Shown here piece after piece: positions 31,953 through 42,748 of a DNA stretch of 64,000 bases (position 1 is the first letter of the stretch; each line of letters starts with the position of its first letter). The stretch spans positions 248,001-312,000 of the forward strand of contig JBLWGC010000230.1 in assembly GCA_048772705.1 (NCBI GenBank), given 5' to 3'. Source of the DNA: Leidyana gryllorum EB-2025a (taxonomy: Eukaryota; Apicomplexa). The translations under genes and the position numbers were made by a program. The notes under the pieces are model-generated. The model made no database searches, had not been told where the DNA came from, and was given only the letters and a program-made list of their open reading frames with translations.

Positions 31953-34900
31953 TTAGCTCATTTTTTTAACATCGCTGGACGAACCTACCCGCCGAATTGG
32001 CCGGAGGGAGTACAAAGAAATATCTGGACTAGCCACAACCTTCACTGGTGCTTCAGGCGTTAATGCCTTGCGTCTGTTTTCCACCATTGAACTGCGTCTT
32101 GGTGGGACACCAGGAGTGTGGGATACCACTGTTTCTGGGCACGAGCGTTGTGCCGTACTCACGCTCCTCAGGGACGAGGCAGCCGAAGATCGCTCTCGGG
32201 GACTTTTGATAACAACAGTTCTCACTGGCACGGGTGTATGCGGAGTCTTTGCAGCGGGCAAGGCGTCCCCGCGGGGTGGTATCCTCGCTGGTATCTTCTC
32301 CGCCGTGGGCGATCTCACCAACCCCCGGCTCGAGTCGGGACGCGACTCGCTATTGGTGGTTGGAGGGAGGGGCACTTGCGCTCGCGGGCTTTTGTCGGCT
32401 GCCGTCCGACCTCCAATCCCTCGGTGATTTCTGTCGGCAGCTGCGGGTGGCCGTGGGGGTTGCTTCTTTCCAGACATCGCTTCTGCTTCTTTAAGCAAAA
32501 CTTCAGATTGCTCTTCCGGAACTAAGCGCATAAATGCTGCTGGCCGTTTCACGACGTCCTTTATCCCTTCCTCAAACTTGCGCAGGAAAGCGTGGAATGT
32601 GGCAAACAGTGAACCATACGCAAACGATATCGGCACTGTCTTCCAGTCTTTGCAATTCAGTAAATGCGCCGGAGCAGAGTCGTCGCCGAAAAACTTGGCA
32701 GTCCCCACCACAGTCTCCATCACCCGTCGGGCATCCTCCTGATGAGCAGAGAGAATATATACACAGAGACACAGACACTATTGAACACAGAGACACAGAC
32801 ACAATTGAATACGGAGACACAGACACAATCCCCAGCGTTGGGATACCGAACCATTGGATCGCTCAGTGTCATCAAACTTTGTGGCGAGGGAAGCTCACCT
32901 CCAAGACGTGTAATTCGTTATCCAGACTCGTTCGCATGACGCTAAGTCTGGACCATCCTCGATCTTTCTGTCCCTCTGCTTCGGGTTGATAGTGCTTCTG
33001 ATGAGTGGTACTCTCGATCCGCATCAAATTGGCTCCCTCGTTCAACTGATGTGAGTTAGCGCGGATATTGTCTTTCCAACTCTGTCGTTTCTCACCTGTT
33101 TCCACATGAGATCTAGCGACTCCCCACTGACTTTGGCCGCCTGCTTGACCGTCGGCATGTCTTGGGCCATGAGATGGATGTTTGAATCTGGGGCTGCCGC
33201 GATCTAAAGGTGTCAAGTAATATCGTCCGATCGCACGGCGAGGGGAGATACTTACAACATTGGCAATGATATAATGGAGTGATGTCATTTTCGGGTCCAC
33301 AGCACTTCTGAACTCTGTCAACTTGAGCAACGAAGCTGAAAAGAGAAGCAGAGAACGGTGTCTCGGTTAACAGAGATATGGTGGGTGACTCACATAGAGT
33401 GATCGCTTTGGTGATGAAATCCGTATGCTGTCCATTGATCCCGTGATTGACAAAGTTGCCCCACTTCAAGACGACTTGAAGCATTTGTCGGAACCTTATG
33501 GAGCTGCGCATCTCGGCAGAAGCTTCTTCGAGAATCTTCATCTGACCCTTCAGCTCAGAGACCATTGGTCGCCATTTCTCCTCAAAGATCAGCATTCTGT
33601 TCCGCTCAAGATTACGAGGCACAACGGAAGACCGCAGAGGCCACAGACGACGTTCCGGGATGTCTCGCAGCTTTTCTCTCAATCCACCTGTCAAAGGCAA
33701 TCCAAGTCGTCGAGCGAACCACCCAACTCACCTTTCTTTATATACGCCTCCATTTCTCTATCCTCCTCGGGAGTGAGAAGGACCGTTTCGAGCTTCAGAA
33801 GATCATCACAAGTCATTCTCTCGTTTTTCTCCAGGTCGAGGAGACACTGGGCGAGCAATTCAGGGGGGAATTTGAGTCGAAGAATGACGATACTGACGTT
33901 TTGTGCTCGTTTGGAGTCCAATATGCAGTGTAAGTCTTCTTCTTCGGCCTTCACCTTTTTGGCTTTGGGCTCTATCTTCTTAGCCTCCTTACTGAAAATA
34001 CGATTCATCACCATTGTGTCAACCGTGAATTCCATTTGAGCACTCGCCTTGGACAATTCATCAAAGACTGTATCCTTCAATTGATCATCTGCCAGGGGCT
34101 TCCAGTGGATCTTTTTCCCCAATGGAGCTTTGCCCCCGACCTTCGGACCGTCACCCGCCAGCGCTGCAGCCTTCTTGGCAAACAACGCACCCAGTCCTCC
34201 GCCCCCGGCCGGGGGAGGAGCTTTCTTGCCGCCCACTGCGCTCTTTGCCGGTGGAGGAGCTTTCTTGGTGGGTGGAGGCTTCTTCCCAGCCAAGGCCGCC
34301 TGCAGAGCGGCCGCGGCAGGGTGAACTGGCATCGGTTTGGGTTTCTCAGCCGCCCCGGCACCTGGCTGTGGTGCCGACCCGCGAGTAGGCGTGTCGGTCG
34401 CCATTGAGCGGGGCTGACCCTCTTGGGCCGTGGCTTCGATCATCACCGCATCGAATCGTCGCAGACTGAACCGGTTAACCTTCTTCTCCTCGGCCGCCGC
34501 CAACAATGTCGAGGCCGGCATTGATTTTCGGTCCGGAGACGCCAAGAAACGAGCTGAAGGGGGAGTCAACATCCCTCGCCCTTCAGCTGTAGCAGAGGGT
34601 GAGGTGGGCGGGGCGGAGCCGACGACGGAAGTGGACAAAGAAGAGTCTCCACCAACACCGGGTGCAGCTGGTAGCTTTGGAAAGCGGCTTTTATTGATCG
34701 GCGAGTCGTCCATTGCGGAGTGGCACGGCGGAAGTCTCTCATCGTCCGAAGTCAACTCTGGAATCGGAGGTGGGGAGGCCAGTGACATTGGCGAGAAGTC
34801 GTCGTCGTCATCCAAGTTGACTGGAGAGGTGTCAACAGCGATCGGGCGTAGAGGCCCGATATCCTGAGTGAACTTTACGCGATCGCACACATCAGCAGTC

Positions 34901-37900
34901 CGCGAATGATGGGAGTTTTTGTTGGGAGACTTGTTTCCCGATGTTCTAGCAAACCAGAACCAATTAGAGAGACTCGCCCGACCTTTCTTCTTGGTGGTCT
35001 CGACCGTCTCCGTTTTGGTGCGTGCAGCAGATGCGGCAGCAGTTTCGCTGCTGACCATTTGGGGGGAGCCTCCCTCGTTCATGGCCTTGCCGAACATATC
35101 AAACATCCAATTTGTGGCTGCCAGGATGGAGACGTCCGTGATGACTTTGTAGGCCATCGTGTACATCTCGGCAGTGTAATTGCCCTGAGAGGGTTGGCTG
35201 CAGTGTTTCGCTTGTTCCTGCACATAATGTCATTAGTGAGACACGGCTCATATATGGCGTCTTACGGCTGTGAGAGGGCGCATGTGACGCCGGTTGAACT
35301 CGTCAATGTCTCCATAAAGGGTGGTGTACAGGGGACTGAAATAGCTACGTTGGTCGCATATAGCCTTCCACCAGACTGCATCAATACTGGTGATCTGGCT
35401 GCGAGCGACCGATCCTGGGTTCCGTGATTTGAAGATTCCAAACTTCTTTGACTTTCCCGCCTCGAGCAAGTCGTGGGGATCGTAAAAGTCGGGGCTGTTG
35501 TGAGAAGCATTATTGTGTTTGCTGCCTCGCCCCAGAAGGGTGTTGAGGGTGCTCTTCTTTTTGGTGTGGGAGGCTCGTGTCATTTTGGCGTTAAACTCGT
35601 CTTGAACGTGATGCAAATTCAGCATGGGAACCGATGGAGGACTTTGACGTATCGCGGGAGTGGGCATCGTCGATCTCTCCATCACTGACCGAGTCATCAT
35701 AGAGGATGCGGCTCGGGGAGATTGGCTCGTCTGACTGCCTTCGTCCATACTGTCATCGTCGTCCAGCGTTTCGGGGTGGGCACTGAACATTGACGCGTCT
35801 CTCTGCGCTCCAGCGGTGGTTGTCGCCATTATCCGCCCTCCCGATTGGTGTGCGAGGATCATTTGCAAACAGAAGGACTCGGGGGCTTCGCGGTCCCAAC
35901 GTATAAACTTGTCAGCGGAGACTCGGTAATACTCAAAGTCGGTACTCTTCAGCAACAGGACTTCTGTATCCAAAAAGGCTGTGTGAAGACAGTGGACAGC
36001 GACGAAGGGGAGGGGAGACTTGGCTGAAGTACTTGAAGGAGATGCCTCTGGAAGATCGCTGCTGCGTCGTCTCCAAGTCCGATGTTTCCCTGCAGTCTCC
36101 GTGATTGGATAATCGGGCCTCACCCCTCCGGACTTCCACAGAGATATATCGTCGAGTTTCTGAGGGGTCCGCTGACGCACGACAATCATAACATCGCCAC
36201 ACAAACACGCAGGTTGGATGTCACTGCTCGCAGAGCTCTGCTCGACCCCCGCTCTTCGCAGAGCCTTGAAATTGAACATGGCTTTGCAGGCATTCCTCTT
36301 TGGGTCGTCTCCTGTGGACTCGAGGGCGGCTCGACCGCTTTCCGTTGTCGGAATAAACATAACACTTGTGTCTGGATGGACGGGTTTGGCGGGATCTTTT
36401 GGCAATCCACCCAAAGATCCCAGGGGCCCCAAGACATATTGCGGCTCAACCTTCTGAGCCCTCTTCTTGAACTGCCCGAGAGCAGTCCACGCGATTTCGT
36501 TTCTGCACAACGGTATGGAGACAGGGGCAACCCTCGTTCACCTACTCGTTATACACGAGGGATGGGGCGTGAGACGACGCGATGCTCGCGTCTGTACCAC
36601 TTTCCGCACTTCGTTTCCGGGCGGTCATCGAAGGATTGGCAACCGATCCTCTCCTCGGCGGAGAGCGGTTATAGTCCTCGGGTGACCGATTTCGCAAAGA
36701 TGCAGCAGATCGAGAAGTGTGGACTCTTGTCGACATGGTCCCTTCGGCGGACCCGAATACCGTGGCCCGTTTGCTGCTGTTTTTCTTCTTACTGCGCTTC
36801 TTTGCAATGTCCGGCGCAGCCATCATGTTCCCATCTTTGATTGCAATTGGAAGCACGTGGTAAATCTCGACCACAATCCCTGAAGAAACTCCGACAAAGT
36901 CAATCACCTGTACCGATTTTAGCTCGAACGTCTTGAGATTCCAACGTTCCCGTGGCGCACCCTGTCAGACATGCGTGGAAACACTCACGCACTCGCGTGT
37001 CATCGACTCACAAGAAGAGTATGAAAGTATACAAGATATCTGTGACTAGATGGTTCCCATTGATGCGGATCTGACCATTTGAGTACACTGAGTGATCCAC
37101 TCCGTGTTAGGAGGCGGGAAGGCGTCTGTTCGTCGGACAACGCCGCCGGAGACGGCGACGTTTCTAGCACAGTTTGAGACAGAATATGAAAGATGGACTC
37201 GAGCGACGGGGGCCGGGGAGGAGGCGCTGGCACACAGTCCAGACCCCGTTGACTTCGACTTATGTTCTGTTGTGTCATCTCTATCGCAGCCATAGCAGAA
37301 CAAATCATTGCCAGCAGCTGAGAGTCGACCTCAGAGAACATGAGCACTGCGTGGCGCGCGTGTATGAGCGAGCGGACCCAGAAAGGGGGGAGTATAGTGA
37401 CTCACGAGCAATGTGGGCGGCGTCAAGTCTCAGCCAGAAGAGCAGAGAGTTGCAGAAGCGCCAAATGCTGCTCAAAGGGGGACTTCCCACAACGGGCAGT
37501 CTATATGATAGGACCTGCGAGAGAGTGTTGTCTCGAGCGATAGGCGGACACCTGCCTGACCTGGTGTCTGAATGTGGAGAGCATAACACTATTCAGCGCT
37601 TTGTTGCGATGTATAGCCCATATCATCCATTGTTGTACTTGCGTCGAGGGTGCCAATTTGTCTAAATGCGCCAAGATGTCTCGGGCCGGCGCCTGACAGC
37701 CCGAGGTCAAGGAAACCTGCTCATCCAGTATTGTTGGAGTTCGGCAGCAGAATATGCGCTTGCAGAGCTCCGAACGAGGGTTCAAACAGATGATATTCAC
37801 ACGAGGTGGAGGGAGGAAACTCGTAGTTGACGAACGCGGCTGACTCATCGCTGTCGGGGCCTCCGACGGGCGGAGTTTTGGATGCGATTTGAAGATATCT

Positions 37901-38175
37901 CGCCGCTTCGCATTGGGCTCTCCGATAATACTGGCCGGAGTAAATCTGCGAGGCTGACTCGCAGTGCCTTCAGACGGCGGGGGGGTGGGACTGGAGTGCT
38001 CAGACTTGGGTGGACTTGAATCCGACGGAACCGCCGGCTGAGGGACCGGTTGTAGACCACCGCCGTGGACGCGACGATGATCAGACTTTGTAGTAGTAGG
38101 GGAACTCTTCTTGGGAGCGGGAGTCCGGGGCTGCCCCACCGCTATGGTGGAGCACCGTCGGGCTGGATTTGGCAT
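31953..38175 (-). CDS. Formin with PTEN-like pseudophosphatase, C2 and FH2 domains
   Basis: Actin nucleator/elongator. ATG 38175 (MPNPARRCSTI) has an in-frame stop just upstream. Order: Ser/Pro-rich head; a PTEN-type dual-specificity phosphatase fold (about 37830-36990) whose catalytic loop reads LLMFSEVDSQLLAMICSA where active enzymes have HCxxGxxR, so both Cys and Arg are lost; PSSHRYLVYFHTLL marking the end of that fold; a C2 domain (about 36920-35850) with PACLCGDVMIVV and FVAVHCLHTAFLD; a linker; a weak FH1 with three PPP runs (about 34190-34290); FH2 (about 34130-32600) with GKKIHWKPL and LQVVLKWGNFVN; and a basic Ser/Pro-rich tail. Introns of 37-60 nt separate most exons, and one holds a 24-nt minisatellite. 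A PTEN-C2 module is known in plant class II formins and apicomplexan formin-2, so this is probably the formin-2 counterpart, acting on intracellular actin networks. Confidence 0.9.
32761..32828. repeat. 24-nt minisatellite in a formin intron
   Basis: Nearly three units of acacagagacacagacac plus attga-type spacers, at 32761, 32785 and 32809, inside the intron ahead of the last formin exon. No function is suggested. Confidence 0.85.
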
Positions 38176-38180
38176 GAAAA

Positions 38181-38603
38181 TCAGTCGTCAGTTTCGTCCT
38201 TCTCTGTCGAAGAATCACAAGAAGAAGAAGAAGAAGAACAACTACTGCTGTGTACCTCCTGAACGAGAGGCCTGCTGCTGGAGGCTGCTAATACAGGTTC
38301 AATCTCAACAATCGAATGTTTGTTGCTGTTGTGGCTAATCTCTTCCGGCACGTCAATTATGCCCTGTGCGGCCAGCTCAACCTGCGACGGCAGCTCCCCA
38401 GTAACCTCGTACAGCCCCATATCCACGTGCATCTCAACCACGGGCCCCTCTTCCTCTTCTGGTGGTAAATCAAGCCATTGTCCGACAGATGCCTGAACTG
38501 AACTCTCTCCTCCAACGCCCTCAATGGTACTTATAAAGGCATCCAATCGCGCTCGTACTGCTGCAAATCTCTCACTGTGTTCACTCAATTTCCTTACGGT
38601 CAT
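38181..38603 (-). CDS. Small hypothetical protein with polyserine tail, 140 aa
   Basis: Unrecognised. MTVRKLSEHSERF starts at 38603; an in-frame ATG at 38663 would overlap SEC22 exon 1 on the other strand and is less likely. The N-terminal half is helical (RARLDAFISTIEG), followed by an acidic loop (PPEEEEGPVVEMHVDMG) and a C-terminal run of Ser and Cys (SSSCSSSSSSCDSS). The EMHVDMG segment faintly recalls the prefoldin-alpha/UXT family, but this is weak. The stop lies five nt before the formin ATG, and the TCT/TTC codons of the Ser run form a long pyrimidine tract followed by CAG. A non-coding leader of formin with an accidental open frame cannot be excluded. Confidence 0.5.
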   Translation of the reverse strand: MTVRKLSEHSERFAAVRARLDAFISTIEGVGGESSVQASVGQWLDLPPEEEEGPVVEMHVDMGLYEVTGELPSQVELAAQGIIDVPEEISHNSNKHSIVEIEPVLAASSSRPLVQEVHSSSCSSSSSSCDSSTEKDETDD

Positions 38604-38649
38604 CTGACGACGTCTCCATATATCACTTTTTTCTACCAAAAAGATACTT

Positions 38650-39642
38650 ATGGAGTTCACCATTGTCGCCCGCCACTCCGACGCTTTTCTGCTATGTGAG
38701 GGCTGGGATCCCGGCAAAAAAACGACCAAACCGGAAGAGGCTACAGCTCTACGTCGGCAGGTACGCTCATACCCCCACAACACTCAATCCTCCTCCTCAG
38801 GCCATTTCTATCCTGCAACGACTCACCTCGTCTGCATTTCGAGGTCGCTCCGATGAGATTGCCACCGGACCGGTAGATCTACCCGCTGGGAGTCCATTGG
38901 CCGCCAATCATCGTTTCTAGTACGTCCCTAGAGATATCAACATGGCAGTTGACAGCTCGTCCGTAGGGGGAAGTCTTGTCATCCTGAGCTCATTTGAAGC
39001 CTCGTATCCCAAAAAGTTGGCTCTGGTCTTCCTCGAGGAGATTCGAAGAGCGTTTTTGGTAAGTCCTCAACGCTTTCGCCACTCCCACCACCACCCCCAG
39101 GAGGAGATCAAGCGCGACCATGGCAGTTCAGCCGTCCATGACTACGCTAGTTTCATTGAAACTGCAAATACGCCATTTCAGTACATCCGTTTCGGTAAGA
39201 GTTGTGTAACCCCTCTCTCACTCTCCACCCGACCTTATGAACAGATCGAGTAATTGAGAGGAAACGACTCGAATTCCGTGACCCCCGGAGTCAGGAGGCC
39301 TATAAACGATTAAATGCCAACCTGCTGGAGGTTACTAGTATCATGGAGAAGAACATCACAGACTTGATGACGCGAGGTGAAAACTTGGACGGTAAGCAAC
39401 TCTCGAATTTCTCCTCCGTGGTTCAATCATAAATCAGATGTTGCTATGCGGGCTGAGGACCTCAAAGCCAAGTCTGAAGCGTTCCAACGTAAGCCATATT
39501 TGGCAAGTAGATTAATATCACTTCAATCATTCCAGATATGGCCAAGCGGCTTTCAGCGAACGCATGGCTTCAGAAGTATGGACCCTTCATGGCCGTCGGT
39601 GCTCTCACCTTTGCTTTCCTCCTGTGGCTGTTCGTCTTCTAG
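38650..39642 (+). CDS. SEC22: R-SNARE SEC22
   Basis: ER-Golgi vesicle fusion SNARE. An N-terminal longin domain (MEFTIVARHSDAFLL, then EASYPKKLALVFLEEIRRAF) precedes a SNARE helix with the zero-layer Arg in LMTRGENLDD, and a C-terminal membrane anchor (FMAVGALTFAFLLWLFVF). Six introns of 40-50 nt separate the exons. One, 38873-38920, ends in TTTCTAG and removes what otherwise reads as an in-frame TAG. The length (about 200 aa) is normal for SEC22. The stop is 29 nt upstream of FCP1 on the same strand. Confidence 0.9.
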
Positions 39643-39671
39643 CAAACCGTTGCGTGACAAAAATTCATTGA

Positions 39672-42600
39672 ATGAGCGACTTAGAACTTCGCCTTCCCGA
39701 CGTAGCCTTATTATCTCAACACCCCAAATGGCGTCTTGTATGGTCGAAGAGTGTCGGAGAAGGTAAAGCCGTCGCGTTGAACCAGAAACTTGGGTACATC
39801 GTCCCCATCCGCCAAGGTAAGTACAGATAAACGAACCAACGACCGAAGTTTCGACTTGTGAACGTTGCATGTCATTGGCGGGGTTTTGGAGGAGGCTAGA
39901 GCTGCCACCTTCGCTAAGAACGTTGAGGCACTGCCAATCTCCCGTCGAACACGCTCGAATTGAAGCACACACAATGATAAGTCGAGAAATGGGACTGCTG
40001 TGATGTTGTTATCTGACATTGAATCTCGCTGTGGCGTCGATGATGCTCCCAGTGGTGATATTCTGACATGGAATGATGACTGTGTTCGTCTATTGCAGGC
40101 GACACCCGGGAGGACAAAGCATTTGCACTAAACTTTGTATCCCCTGTGACTGGTTGGATACTGAAGAGGTTGCGAAGCAACAAGGCGGATATCACAGTAG
40201 ACGATGCCGATGCTGTGATATTGAGATTCACTTTGACTTCGCAGTGCAAGCACGATGTAGTTCTCAAGGGCTTGTGTGCTGGATGTGGTGAACTGATTCC
40301 TGCGATTGTGGGGCCGAAGCCCAATACTGCTACGGAACAAATGATCAAGTTGGGGTTTGTGAGCACCGACACGGACATAACTGTGTCCAAGGAAGTAGCT
40401 CAAACACTCACGGCTGGAAAGGTCTCCAACTTGTTGAAGAATAAGCGACTTATATTAGTTCTGGATTTGGACAATACACTTGCCCATGCGGACCAGCGAG
40501 GTCCTGTACACGACCTGTTGAGACCCGATAGTCAGTTCGAGTACAAAAAGTACACAGACGAGGTGGACCGAGAACGGAATCTGCCTGAAGGGTCTTCGTC
40601 AAGATTCGAGCAAGTGGCGGTCATTGACTTTCGAGGGGATGATGCGCGCAATCTGATGGACTGTTTCGTCGTTCAAGCAGCGGACGGTTCGCCACCCCGA
40701 GCTGCGCACTATATAGAGAATGCGGAGAACGACCCGATTGCGGGTCCACACATTCGTGTTCTGGAGAAACAATTGTTTGTTGTCAATACTGCTGTACACT
40801 TCCGTAAGACTCACTGAGGGTGAGAGACTGTCGTGTGATATGCGTGCATTGCAGAGAAGCCCGACGGAGGGAGCCTTGTGAGCATTCAGAACTCGTGGTT
40901 CAAGTTACGGCCGGGGGTGATACGGTTCCTGCGGACGATGTCTGAGTACTTTGAGCTGTATCTGTATACCGCCGGAACCATTGAACATGCGGAGAGCGTA
41001 CGTAAATTAGGAATATTGGCTTTTTCACGTCTCCCCTTTAGGCACTCAAGCTGCTGGACCCGGAACGGCGATTTTTCGGCGAGAGAGTATTCGCCCGAAC
41101 CGCGCTATCTGGTGATGGGACAAAATCCCTGGCCACGATATTACCCACTGATCACGAAATGATTGTGGTGATTGACGACACCCGACGGGTGTGGGCAGAC
41201 GACGTTGCGTTGTTAATGTGTTATCCTTATATGTGGCACAAGGAAGAGAATATCCATTTTCTGCTCCCTTTGAGGGTATACGGCGAGGCATATGTCAAAG
41301 TTCGTGCCGCCCGGACTGCGCTCGCTCAGTACTCTCCGAAACACATCCGGGCTATGGACCGAGTGATCCGAGCCTGGATGGAGGAGCGAAGGAAGATGCC
41401 CGTTGAGGCACCCGTTCCCGAGAAAGTTGCGGGCGACGTGAGTGAAAAGCCGCGTTGTTCGGTATAGAATCAATGTGCAGATGGAGACGACAGAAATGAT
41501 AGAGAATGCCGTTGCGATCGCTCCCAACGAAGACATTACCGATTCACTCGTAGCTGAAGAGCAGTCGGCGGAAATGGCCGAGAAGCCGTCAACAGCAGAC
41601 GAGGTCGCAGAGCAGAGAGAAGTCGCTCACGAGGCACCTCCGCCCGCCGACGACGAATCCTCTGAAGGTATCTCCACGGCTATGGTCGAGCAGAAGACAG
41701 TTCGATCGCTGTACGGGGATCTCGCACACACCTGGGCCAAGTTGAATCTGGAGACCCGACTGGGAACTCCGTGTCCGAGTCGAATATTCGACAGTGACCT
41801 CCAATTGGACAACTGCTGCTCTGTGCTTCGGGCTTTACACTCAGTCTTCTTTGAAGTGGTGAGCGCGATTTGTTCTTGTCAGAGAGACAGTGACCCACTT
41901 CACTTTCCTCTTCCACAGATCGAAAAGCAGTCTGCCAACGATACAATCTTTCTGCCAAGTTGCAAACAGATTCTGGAACTCTTGCGGAAACGAGTTTTGA
42001 TTAATTGCGTCATTCTCTATATGGGGCCGCCTGCGTTCGCTGACACGGACCTCTACAAACTGAGCATTCTGTCTGGGGCTACAATTGTTTTCAATGACGA
42101 ACTGCGGATGCCTACCCACGTCATTCCCTACCCGCTGCAGCCAATGCCGCCGAATAGCGGTCGATATCACATAGTTGATGTGGAGTGGCTGGAATGTGCC
42201 ATCTGCTGTTTGGTGTAAGTTGTTTGTTCGAGTGCCTCCCCCTCTAAGTAACTTCAGACGGCCGCCGGAAGCGCCTTTCCATCCTGCGGTTGTGAAACAA
42301 CGTCGCGTGTTTTGGGACATCTGTCGCTTGAAGTCGAGTCCGCCTCAGCACCAGCGTGGTGGCAGTGACTCGGGGTTCGTTACAGCCGAGTCTGAGGAAG
42401 CAGAAGCCGTGGAGGAGCGCACCACTGAGCAAATGAATGCGGAGATCAAGTTTCCTTCGAAGCGACTGAAGAAGAGACGGCGAAGTGCTTCGGAAGAGAC
42501 ATCGGTGTGCGTCGAATTGGAGCCTGGATACCTCGTGCCTCACCGGATGGTAGAGGAATTTGCCCACGAAAGCTCGTCTACCAGTGTGAACTTTAAATCC

Positions 42601-42696
42601 CGAAATTTGGTGTTTCAAGGCTGTCTACCTTTCAGCGCGGACGTTGACGACTTAGCCGCAGACTTTATAGCTGAGTTTGGAGAGTCTCCTTCATAA
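39672..42696 (+). CDS. FCP1: RNA polymerase II CTD phosphatase FCP1
   Basis: Removes phosphate from the Pol II C-terminal repeat to recycle the polymerase. An N-terminal lipoyl-like strand region (AFALNFVSPVTGWILKRL) precedes a CxxC pair (KGLCAGCGE). The FCPH catalytic domain follows, with the DxDxT nucleophile motif as LVLDLDNTLAHA near 40460-40490, then WFKLRPGVIRFL, ELYLYTAGT and IVVIDDTRRVW. A BRCT domain spans about 41940-42320 (GATIVFNDE, YHIVDVEWLECAI) and an acidic C-terminal tail ends the protein. The first intron is long for this locus (about 277 nt, 39819-40095); the others are 40-60 nt. The order lipoyl-like/FCPH/BRCT is that of authentic FCP1 rather than the small SCP phosphatases. 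Confidence 0.9.
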
Positions 42697-42748
42697 AAAG
42701 GGAGACAAAGTGACAGAGGGTCTCTTCTCCCTCTCTCCCTCCCGGCAA

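Noticed and set aside
38918-38920. In-frame TAG within SEC22, possible stop readthrough or pseudogene
   Set aside because: A 48-nt GT-AG intron at 38873-38920 ends exactly at this TAG and keeps phase; the rest of SEC22 is intact.
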